Below are positions 43,060-53,129 of a stretch of DNA of 64,000 nt, in pieces; the first letter of the stretch is position 1, and every line of letters starts with the position of its first letter. Origin of the DNA: Heligmosomoides polygyrus polygyrus (taxonomy: Eukaryota; Nematoda; Chromadorea; Rhabditida; Heligmosomidae). The stretch is taken from NCBI GenBank assembly GCA_947396885.1, contig OX377204.1:6882001-6946000 (forward strand), read 5' to 3'. The notes beneath the pieces were generated by a model. That model saw nothing but the letters and a program-made list of their open reading frames with translations. It was not told the origin of the DNA and made no database searches. The translations under genes and the position numbers were made by a program.

Positions 43060-43330
43060 CATTTGCGGCAAGCAAACGGCGGTGAAAACCGCAATCAGTC
43101 ACGCAGTCTTGCCGAAGGCAAGCGGAAGAGGCACGAAGCGGCGAGGTACTGTACTTCTAGTCAGGAGCTACTGCTGCTTTTCACCTTCCCGCCTTCTGTC
43201 CGCACTCTGACCGCTCCTTGCCACGAAAGGCTAGAGAGCAGACAGTCTCTGCCGAGACAGCGCGAATTCAGCAGCGGCGGCAATAATGACGTGAATCATT
43301 ACTACCGCTGCAAGCCTTGCGGACTGCACG
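43060..43330. repeat. Internal part of MITE family C
   Basis: 'gcgaggtactgta', 'ccacgaaagg' and 'gagcagacag' in order match 27715-27815 of the 27396-28090 element. The terminal repeats are absent. Confidence 0.6.
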
Positions 43331-43369
43331 AATTACCCTCCAATTCGCTCACTCTCCCACAGCATAAAA

Positions 43370-43745
43370 ATGAAAATGAAGTTCTTTGAGCTAATTGTGA
43401 ATGAACGTGTTCGTAATATCGTCCAGCGTTCCACCAACGAGTTCGGTTTGGAAGCCAGTAGTGGCACCATAGATGTCATACACGCAGGTCGTCTTCTGGT
43501 AGATAGACACCGCGTAAAGCAGAAGCCGCAGCACCTAGCTTTTCTTGACTTAAAGAAAGCATTTGGTCGAGTACAGAACAAGATTATATGGTACGCCTTA
43601 TGACAGCACAAGGTTTTCGAAGAGCATAATGAGGGATGCGCATTCTCTATTCCTAACAAAGAATGGTGAGATTCAGGATCTGAATCGAACGAAGCGTTCT
43701 CTAATGGAGATCATAGTGATGTTCGAATTTCGAGTACAGCGGAAA
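43370..43745 (+). mobile_element. RTE-like LINE fragment (RT N-terminal motifs)
   Basis: Reads 'VDRHRVKQKPQHLAFLDLKK AFGRVQNKIIWYAL'-type sequence, i.e. RT motif A with the catalytic aspartate followed by a Phe-Gly change near the usual Phe-Asp. Frame breaks follow. It belongs to the same lineage as 28050-28500. Confidence 0.78.
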
Positions 43746-44219
43746 TAGCTAATGTAATTTTATCTGTGGTTGCCATATTGAATAATGAACGCTGGACGTT
43801 CCACGTTCGACACTCGATGAATCTTGGCATCTTTGACGTAATCGACGAGTGTTTTCTTCAGCTCGGTTTTCGTCTTTTTACGACGTCATTTTCGTGGTCT
43901 CATAGCCTTTCGAATGGGTTTCGACATAATTAAATGATATTTGGGAGGGAAGTTTCTCAAATGAGTTCGACTTTTTCAGGCTCTGAAGAAGGCGACAACG
44001 CCGAAACCTAAGTCGCAATAAATAGTTATATCAATTTTGGTCACGCCGAAGAATACCCTCGTCGAACGCTGGACGTTTGTTCGTTCCTAGAGTTTTTTTC
44101 GGGGAGGGAGGAAGAGAGAGTCTCAATTTGAGTTCGGTTCGGTCCATAGGATGGCTGAATGTCTACATATTATTAATAAATACGTCCCAGATGTAGGCAA
44201 ACTAATACAACTCGATGTC
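43746..44219. other. No gene recognised
   Basis: 'gaacgctggacgtt' occurs twice (43791 and 44066), a possible end repeat of a small element. Otherwise nothing. Confidence 0.35.
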
Positions 44220-44340
44220 GAGAGACAACGCACGCGCGGGTGCTCGTTTCGGTTCGAATCGGCGTTGAACGCGGGTGGTCGTTTGTTTCGAACGCGACAT
44301 CGAACGCGCGTGGTGTTTTGCTTCGACTCGAAGCAGAACC
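44220..44340. repeat. Degenerate tandem repeat, ~35-45 nt unit
   Basis: Three units of the form 'aacgcg(c)gtggtcgttt...tcgaa'. Rich in CG dinucleotides compared with its surroundings. Confidence 0.55.
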
Positions 44341-45159
44341 TATAGAACTGAGTGAACCCAGTATTTTCACTGAAAACCTTCTACTAAGGCGGCGAGCAAG
44401 CAAGCGGTGATGGAGGTATTCGTAGGGAGGAGAAGAAACATTTCAAGTTTTACATGAAATGATTTCAGCGTTCTCATCGTTACGTTCGTTCGTTGAATAG
44501 GTATCGTGATGTGCCGATTTGCTTGGCCAGGACATTTGTTGTTGGTTGGCGATCTGTGAAGATGTGAAAGTAACGGAAAACGTTGCGAAGTGCTTCCGCC
44601 CGCTGGCTGGCAGCGGCCGGCCGCGATGGCGATGCGGGGAGTAAAAACATTTATTCATAAATATCGAATACCTGTGGGATGAAAAGACAAGCTGTAACGT
44701 CAAACAGGATTGCTAAGAAGGATTTCTTGGTGGCAAGACATGAATCGACGAAGCTTTGGCAAACCACACCTACACGTCGGCCATGAAGATTGACGAAGAG
44801 CAACTTCACACTGGATTCATCCTCAGGTGAAGCTGATAATGATGTCGCCGCGACGTGCCTTCAACACAATAGCCACATTGTTTACTGGCTTGAGATCAAC
44901 GCAAACACAGATGGTTGCACGAAGATAAAAGTTGCTCAGCGATCATTAGAGACCACTGCCTGAGTCACTCTTTGCAAAGCGGGCTGATAACTCAGAGACC
45001 AGAAATGAACAGAACTGATGTCATTGCAGATTTGCAGGAAACCCTGAAATATGGCACAGATCTGAGCGTTAAGTGACGACTGGACATATGTACTGTCATG
45101 TGTAGCTTTCATTAGATGGGACGAGATTTTTTTATCTTATTTATCTATTTGTTATTGGG
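44341..45159. other. No gene recognised
   Basis: A GC-rich patch lies at 44590-44640. No domain or exon structure. Confidence 0.35.
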
Positions 45160-45425
45160 TAGGAGGGCGTAGTCGAAGGAGGTGCCGGGTGTTGCGTGCA
45201 CCCTATATCAGCATCGAATTCCTATCCCATGCCTACCAAGTCCTCCGTTCCTCCGGGTCGGTGAAATGGTACCAGACTTGTCTGGGAAGGATAAAGCGCT
45301 GACTTGTTCATCGGTTGCCTATCGCAGTTCATTGTACATAAAAAATACGCATTTAAATCACATCCACGACATCCCATAGAAGTAAAGGGCGTGGCGCATG
45401 CCAAGGTGAGCTAATTAACGCCGTC
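45160..45425 (+). repeat. tRNA-derived SINE copy
   Basis: Head reduced (gggcgtagtcgaaggaggtg). Body 'tggtaccagacttgtctggg' and tail 'gggcgtggcgcatgcc' are clear. Confidence 0.78.
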
Positions 45426-45959
45426 CTGCGAATGTGTGCGAAAGAGCAAACCCAGCTATGTGATAAATGCAAGAAAAAAAAACGGGTCGTTACTGCTTGT
45501 TTGGCCTGAAAGCGTCTGTTCTAGAAATGAATTGGTAGATTTGGCTTAGCTGCGAACAAAACTATTGCGCCAGGTGGGAATCGAACAAAAACAAGTAGGT
45601 TAAAGCAATCTTGGCGAAGAAAAAAGGGAAGATATAGCAGAATCAACAATAGAAATAAGGGCTGGACGTGAGAGCTTGTTTCCCGGGCAGATTTTGCACT
45701 TTTAGACTACGAGAGCACCATGATGGTTTAGGGAGAACGAACAATTGCATTGATTGTTTACATCCACGGGAAGCGCTAGGGAACCGATACTTCTAAGAGC
45801 CCAGGAGCATGCTGCAATGAATCTGGCGCCGAATTTTCGGATGCCTGGTATCCTCGAACAGACAGTGGCATGGCATGTATTGCGTAGTCAACATTGTTAC
45901 TCGAACGCTTCAGATTTTCAGCAAGAGCTTAAGTGGAAATTTTATTGATCTAAATATTT
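45426..45959. other. No gene recognised
   Basis: Short frames only. Confidence 0.35.
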
Positions 45960-47250
45960 AAACTTCCGCTGTTTATTTGAATCATCCTGAATAGGATCAG
46001 CAAAATGCTGGACGAAGAACAGTCAGGCGAACAAGCAGGATTTCGGAAGGGATTCAACACGGTCGACCACATACATACCATTACGAAGCTCATCGAAATG
46101 TCGCGAAAGTACAACCTGCCGCTGTGCCTTACGATCATCGACCTGAAGAAGGCATTCGACTCCGTCGAAACTAAGGAGGTTATTGACGCCCTGCTCACTC
46201 AGGGTGTTCGTACTCGGTACATCAGAGTCCTTCGAGAGCTGTACAGTGGATTCACGACCAAGATCTCACCATTCTCAACGACGTCGTCATCGACGTAAGG
46301 AGAGGGGTTCGGCAAGGGGATACCATATCCCCGAAGCTCTTCAGCGCCACCCTCGAAAACGTCATGCGCGAACTAGAATGGGAAGACATGGAAGGTGAAG
46401 GTCGATGGCCGGCAACTGCACCATCTTCGCTTCGCTGACGACATCGTGCTCATAACACCGAGCATCAGCCAGGCGGAGCGAATGCTGGTCGACTTCGATC
46501 GTGTATGTGGGAACGTTGGACTACAGCTGAATCTTACGAAGACGATGTTCATGAAGAACGGATGGGTTTCTGATGCCCCATTCTCGCTCAACGGAACGAA
46601 CACCTCCGAATGCTCCAGCTAGTGTATGTGTCTGGGTCGCGAAGTCAATATGGCCTAGCGCCAGAGCTGAGCAGGAGAAACGAGCGGCTTGGGGAGGTTT
46701 CAAGAGCGTCGACGAAGTCGCGAAGAATACGAAGAACGTCCGACTCCGTGTCCACCTATTCGACTCTACTGTTCTTCCTTCCCTAACATACGCCTCCGAG
46801 ATCTGGGCCATACGAAAGCAGGACGTACATGCGATCAGCGTCGCACAGCGTGGAACCGAGGGGACGGTGCTCGGAGTGACATGACTTCCGCAAGTCTCCG
46901 GAGTTCCGAGCTTCGTCGACGTTCGAGGATCAGAGACAATATCGCATAGGCGAAGTCATCGAAAATTGGGTGGATCGGCCACATAACGCACTTCGCAGAC
47001 ATCCGCTGGGCGAGAGCCGTCGTTATCGACTGGATTCCGCGGGATGTCAAGAGAACGCCACGACGCCCTCCAACGCGTTGGTCGGACTTCTTCTTGGAAT
47101 TCCTGGGCGATCGATATGACGCTCTTTGTGTCCCTCGAGCGAGGAGGATCCATTGGAGCACTCTGGCATGCGACAGCGATGAATGGAGACGATGCTGGAG
47201 TCCGCTCGAGCAACTCGATGATCAACGGCACGACAGGTGACAGATGATAT
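45960..47250 (+). mobile_element. RTE LINE, RT domain to 3' end, decayed
   Basis: Carries 'LDEEQSGEQAGFRKGFNTVD' (RT motif 2a region), motif A 'LTIIDLKKAFDSVET', and motif C 'HHLRFADDIVLITPS'. The C-terminal region follows ('LFDSTVLPSLTYASEIWAIR', 'RRRSRIRDNIA', '[20 protein letters not shown]'). Several frameshifts interrupt it (near 46265, 46390, 46620, 46890). The endonuclease is missing. It is the longest RTE fragment in the window and shows that the tails at 4150, 12250 and 34900 belong to the same family. Confidence 0.9.
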
Positions 47251-48641
47251 TCAACCTTCTAGCCGTCGTCTGACGCTTGAAAATGGAGTTTTTAATTTCT
47301 CCACTTGTCCGATCAATTGCCTTGCCGATGTGAGTAATTCCGACCTAAAGCTAGCAAAAAACTACGAAAATTCATCCTCCGTGTTCTACCATGTGAGTTC
47401 TTCCCCAACACTCTAATGTTTCACATCATGTCTCTGAAGCTCTCTAACAAGTCGCAAGTGTGAAGTTGCGAGGGAGATGTATTTGACCGCGTAGTTTTCA
47501 AAGGTGTAGTATGAAGCCGCTCGTAAGCTTCCAAAGGCGACGGGGCAGAACAAACCTCAGGCTTGTATAGTAAACCACCACTTGGAACCTCTTAGAAGAG
47601 AAGTGCCCTAATCGCGCTTAGAAAATGCAGTGAGGGTGAATGTAAGGGGATGAAAAGATTGTGGAGAAAATGTTCGAAGAATTCGTCATCGCTATAGCCT
47701 TTTTGACGCAGACCTTTTGTCGCACGCAGATAGTAAAGGTAAAGGCCGTCTGATTCCTGGTTCACCCTAGAACCACCTTAAACTTAGACCTGTTAGAGGA
47801 ATTTGAACTGGCACCTTGTACATACGCTTATTATTGGCTGATACTTGGTACCTATTACCTGTTGTATGTACATACCATTGCTCATTACGTACTTTTTACT
47901 TATTATTGGTTGGTACTTATTACTTCAAGGAAAGGAACATTACCCTTCCTACCGCCTAGTCACCGCAAACAAAATACGCATTATAAAAACTCCCTAGAAG
48001 TAGAATGTATGGCGGAGTTCGCGGAAACCTGTATATTCAATACTTAAATTAGGTTTAAGGCTTCTCAGCAAACTAAAACGATGTCGTAGCGTTTTGCTAT
48101 CGGGATTCTGCAACTGCTCACATCCTTTGGAGAGGCAAGTGCAGGTCTTCCCGCCCATGATTCGGAATAACTTCAGTATGAAGTAATCTCATACGAACTT
48201 ACCCTTTTGGAGAACTGAAATTTGCATTAAATGTCCCCGTACAGATGAAATATGAAAGTTTGTCTTTCCACTGAGTTGTGGTTATACTGTGACATTGCCT
48301 AATCTAAGAGAGCTAAAATTTCGAAATTATGTCAAGTCTTTCAAATATTGCTACAGTTTTGTTCCTTATATATGTCCACCTTACTAGTTTGATACAGCTT
48401 CTCCTAAAAGTTTGCGGAATTCTGGAGGGTTCGATTTAGAAAGAGTGTATTGTACAATATTTGGGACGCTCTAAAATTATTAAATTATCATGCTAATTTA
48501 TTAAGTGTAATAAGTGTAGTGTGCTTCTAAAAGCTTTTCTTCTCATCTTTCTCTTTGAACGCCTTGAGTTTTTCGTTTCTTCATTTTATCTGATAGTAAA
48601 GGTTTACCTTTTTATTCTTTCAGACATGTAAAGTAAATGGC
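47251..48641. other. No gene recognised
   Basis: 1.4 kb with no credible exon, domain or repeat. 47820-47930 has a loose 'ttattggttggtactta' reiteration. Confidence 0.35.
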
Positions 48642-48915
48642 GAATAGTAGCGTAGCCGGAAGAGGCGCCGGCTGTCGCGAATACCCCGAATCCGTGGTTC
48701 CTGGTACGAGTTTTCCACCTAAGCCAGCCATCCCTCCCAACCCTCTGCGGTTAGAGAATTGATACCAGACTTGTCTGAGAAGGATAAAACACTGCCTTGT
48801 CTATCGGCTAGCCGCCGAAAGCCAGTAGCATTGGCGTTGCCTCAATGACATGTCGTAGAAGTAGAATGCGTGGCGCTTCGCACGGCTGGCTTGAATAACG
48901 ACCTCCTTTGCCACT
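48642..48915 (+). repeat. tRNA-derived SINE copy
   Basis: Head 'tagcgtagccggaagaggcg' (box-A region), body 'gataccagacttgtctgag', tail 'gaatgcgtggcgcttcg'. Confidence 0.8.
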
Positions 48916-49091
48916 TATCCATTTAGGCTAGGTGAGAATTGTTGTTTTTGTGCTTGCTATAGGTGATACTGAAGGCAGAGGTCTTCTGAAGAACGTCACT
49001 AAATTCTTTGCCCTCAACTCCGCTATCTCCAAACGTGGGAGGCAGCGAAAACACTGAGCAAACCAAAGGGGAGTATGCGCCGTGTTCTCTT

Positions 49092-49121
49092 AGATAAGAC
49101 CGTTTTCGACGCCTATAAAGG
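49092..49121 (+). promoter_or_regulatory. GATA site plus TATA box of the 4-exon His-rich gene
   Basis: AGATAAG (49092-49098) lies 22 nt upstream of TATAAAGG (49114-49121), which lies 38 nt before the ATG at 49152. Confidence 0.75.
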
Positions 49122-49151
49122 GCAAGGTTCGCTCGTGGAACTCAGCACACC

Positions 49152-50142
49152 ATGAAGTTCGCTATCGTTCTTGCAGCCACCGTTGTCGTCGTCACTCTCG
49201 CCAAGCCTCATCTCTTCAGCAGCTCTAGCTCCGAAGAACAGCCACACACAGGAGGGGTACGGTACTTGGTCCATTCTTTTTCATGTAGGGGTCTCCTATA
49301 GAGATCCCTCGCCGAAAATTGAGAGTCTATCTTTCAGCCTCATCATGAGCACACTCACCATCGTCACACTCTTCGGCCCCAGATCGATGCTCCCTTGCCC
49401 ACTGAGGATGACCTTCCCAATGCACCTACAGGGCTGGCTCCCGTCGTTACAGCTGGGATCAGCTCCGAGCCACAGAAGGATCTCACAGGATTCGCAGCCG
49501 TCGTAACTGTTGACGGAAGCTTCGTCTTTGAAAGAGCTGTGGTAGAAGGACAGGTGTGTCACTTCTTCCTTGCATGAATTTAGTGTTTTTCCTATTAAAA
49601 ATCCTTTCCAACTCCAGCGTGATGGACATCACCAGCACCACCACACTCGCGAGCCCCAAACCGCTGCTCCTCTGCTTACTGGTTTTCCCCAAGATCCTAC
49701 GGGATTTGTTCCTGCCATAACGGAGGGAGTCAGCGCTGATGCTCAGAAGGATCCTACAGAATTCGCACTCTTTGTTACAGCTGATAGAAATAGGTTCCCC
49801 GAAGGAAGTATCCGTATAGGAGAGGTGCGGTGGAACTTCATTTTTCAGCGTTTGTCGAGGAATACAAGTTTTCGATTTCAGCGATACCACAAGCACCACC
49901 ACAACCATCGCACACGAGAGCCCCAGACCGTTGTGCCGCCTCTGCCAACTGGAGAGAGCCAAGATTTCACCGGTTTTGCTGAAGGCCGAACCGAAATTGC
50001 TCCAATTGTAACAGCAGGAGCCACCATGGAAGCGCAAGGTGACTACACTGAACCTCCCCCGGTCGTGACTATTGAAGGAAGCGCTGAGCCGGTTGAGGTT
50101 TCTGATGGTGGGGCAGTTGTCACTGCTTCTGTGGTTGCCTGA
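49152..50142 (+). CDS. Secreted His-rich protein, 4 exons
   Basis: Predicted 262-residue secreted protein of unknown function. Exons: 49152-49256, 49338-49553, 49618-49824, 49882-50142. All introns are phase 0 and 57-81 nt long. Exon 1 is the signal peptide (MKFAIVLAATVVVVTLAKPH) plus a Ser/Glu stretch. Exons 2-4 each start with a His cluster (PHHEHTHHRH, RDGHHQHHHTRE, RYHKHHHNHRTRE). Each continues with a related ~50-residue module containing 'EPQ(T)', 'PTG...', 'GFAAVVT' or 'EFALFVT' and 'EGS', so they are diverged duplicates of one exon. The last exon ends VVTASVVA at TGA 50140. No exact AATAAA follows; GATAAA near 50220 may serve. Unlike its relatives it is rich in Val/Thr rather than Pro/Ser. 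Confidence 0.83.
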
Positions 50143-50354
50143 GTTGTAGCGACTCGTTGTACAAATTGTATTGAGAAATTGTTAGTAGTATTTGTAAATA
50201 TGTAAGTAATAAGCTGAAGAGATAAACGGCTTTCATCACGTCAAATGTTTAAACTGAGCAAATAACTGCTTGTTTCCTACTTATTAGCAAACAAATGATT
50301 TTTGTGGATAATCCACCCTCATCACACACGCCAGCTGAGCATCAGACAAAAGCG

Positions 50355-50650
50355 AGCTGACTAAGGACAAGGACAAAGGACGGCGTTATTTAACCCCTTT
50401 TGGGGTGCGCCATGCTTTCTACTTCTACGAGATGTCGTCGGGAGAATCGGCCATACAAATGACTTGCGGTGGCGAGCCGATGGGCACGTCAGTGCTCTAT
50501 CATTTCCAGACACGTCTGGCACCAATTTACCGACTCCGGAGGGATGGAAGGGTTGGTTGGCATGGGCGCGAAATGCGGACCAAGAACCTGGTCTCGGGTG
50601 CGCGCGACACGTCCTCCGACTGCGCTACACGTAACTTTGCCACTGAAATT
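50355..50650 (-). repeat. tRNA-derived SINE copy
   Basis: Full-length minus-strand copy. The 3' end 'ggacggcgttatttaacccc' is at 50378-50397, and the head 'ctccgactgcgctacacg' is at 50615-50632. It is preceded by 'aaggacaaggacaaagg', suggesting a short CCTTTGT-type 3' repeat. Confidence 0.82.
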
Positions 50651-52201
50651 CTTCAAACAAGATATCCGCTAGGACTTTCCTTTTCCACAAAAGTTTCTCT
50701 ACTGAGCTAACTTGAACACTCAAAAAATTCTATTAATCGATAATTCAACAAATTTCAATAGTTAAAATAAATAAAAATTCTATTAATTAGAAGACTACAG
50801 GGCTAGATCTTGTTCCACTAAGATGTGATCTTCTGATGAACTCAGACATTCCTTTAGCGTAGTTTTTCGCTCCTATGAGCTAACTTTCAGATCTGTTGTT
50901 CGAGAAATTTTTGGAGGTTCCCGCTGATCCTTTGCTGATCCCCTACCGAATCGTTCTTTGAACGTTAGCTTCGGCTCTTTAATTCAGCGACCGTAGAAAA
51001 CACCTCTGTAATCCGATCCACATTGCTGTGTTCGCATAAATACTTTATCGATTTCTTTACCGCGGTTTTAGTTTCAAATTTTATTTACAAAAGTGTTGTT
51101 TCCCATCCATCAAGAAAGTTTCTCAGAAAAACATTCATGGCAGTGCGGAATCCAAGAACTACCACACAAATCGCTAGCCAACCACATAACCACCGCCGTT
51201 CTTATTTTCGATTCTAGGCCGTATCCGCGATTTCACGGTGACTATGTGGCCGCGGTGAAGCATAGCCAAAGGCAGGATTTACACTTCGAACGGAGAGCTG
51301 CGCGGCATTGTTAAATGTGCCCTTATCGATTGTGCTGTGCAGACGATCGATATTAATATGCTTTACGACGCTGCGTCGCTCCACCGCGGAAATATGAATC
51401 CCACTTACAGGTCATCGACACGTAAACCAGGAAGGAACAATCAGCTTCAAGGAAAAATCAGTAACGTGGATCGATATTGGCCTCCTGATCTGTACCACTT
51501 CATACTCGCTAAGATCCATTCCCATCGGCCATCATATTCGCATCATTTGCGCTCCATCGATTGGATCTTCCTATTTTCTGATGTGCGCCGGCCGCTTTCC
51601 ACTATTTTCCGCTGATCTCTGATCAGCTTAGGGCCTAGCGCTTCACTGTACGTGTGACGAGAACAGTGGCGACCTTCAAACGGCGCCAACAACGCGGTCT
51701 CTTTGGCCTGGAATTTCACCAGCATCTTTCTTCGGAGACGTGTTTGGCAGCTGTAATTTTGGGGTTTGACGAAATTATTGGTGGGAACTCCGTCTTGGTG
51801 ATAGTTTCACTGGTGCGAACCTGCTGAGAGCGGATAGTGCCGAAAACTTCCTGTTTGCACTTAATATACATGAATTGATGGGGTTTGCAGAAGATAATTT
51901 CTATTCCGCACTCACACGAAAATCTCCGTTTCAGCTTTTCTATAAAGAAGAGCGTGTTTGGTCACCTCATTCATTTTCAGGACGCGGCTGCCATTCGGCG
52001 TGGATACGGTGAGCACGTCACAACAAGTGAAGAAAATCGGCCGCGATAAAAATCGTCGGTGTCGAATCGATTTTTTGCTGGATTTAGCCATTTTTCGTGG
52101 AGAGTCGTAAAAAATACACAACTTACACGTTTACTATACATACCATTTTCACATCACATTGGACACTTTTCAAATCAAATTGGGCACCCTTCTAAGTTAG
52201 C
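50651..52201. other. No gene recognised
   Basis: 1.5 kb with short frames only. A few frames (51543-51725 minus, 51912-52121 minus) have no family resemblance or partners. Confidence 0.35.
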
Positions 52202-52555
52202 CTAACAAGGGAATGGTCTGAAACGTATGTCTGAACGGGGGGAGCGAGTCATATAGGGAAAATCCTCACCCCTCAATTAGTAAGAAAATGTGTTTATTTT
52301 TTGCCAATAGAATTAGTTACAAATCGATGTGCAAAATTATTCAAAATCTCACAGCTCTTTAACAGTTTGAAATTCAAAGCCACAACAATCAAATAGAATT
52401 AGATAGAATAAGTTGCATAATTGTTTCTAAATTTCCTCAACAACATAAACTCAATATCACAGCGATCACAAGCGAAAGACAACAACGAGAACAACGACAA
52501 CCACAACCTTAAACATGCTTTGTTTCGCCTCTACCTTCATACAAAACATGTTTAA

Positions 52556-52664
52556 AATTAGTTACCCCGAGGCTCTTCAGTGAAGAGGGTAACTAATTAA
52601 CTTGGTTGTTAGTACATTACAAAGTAATACATTAGTGTGCTTTATGTACCAACAACCAAGTTTT
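52556..52664. repeat. Two adjacent hairpins
   Basis: TTAGTTACCC pairs with GGGTAACTAA around an 18-nt loop (52557-52597). AACTTGGTTGTTAGTACAT pairs with its near inverse 'atgtaccaacaaccaagtt' (52600-52664). Confidence 0.8.
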
Positions 52665-53129
52665 ACAAATGAAAAGACACACAAAACACACAAAAAAACC
52701 TTTATTTTAATTTCACTTGTTTGTTTACTTTACTTCTTAAATTTTGTTTTTATATTTATATATTTCAAATATTTTTTGTTTATTTTTTATTTATCTATTA
52801 TATAGATTGTTTTCTACTTCTTAATTTTTTTATTTTTTTATTTTTTTATTTTCAAAATTTTATGTTTATATTTATTTATATACACATTTCTATTTATTTA
52901 TTTATTTTTTTATATATTTTTTGAAGTTTAATCTTTGTATTTTTATATAAAACGATATTCTTTAATTGTAAACTCACCACTTCCCGCGAAAGATAGAAAT
53001 AAAATGAGAATAACGTTTGAGTTAAACCATATCATTACCATTATCATTACCAGCCACAAAATAATGTTTCACATTCCGTTCCTCTCTCATTTTTGCAATT
53101 AGTCTATAGACTATTCTATAGACTGTTAT

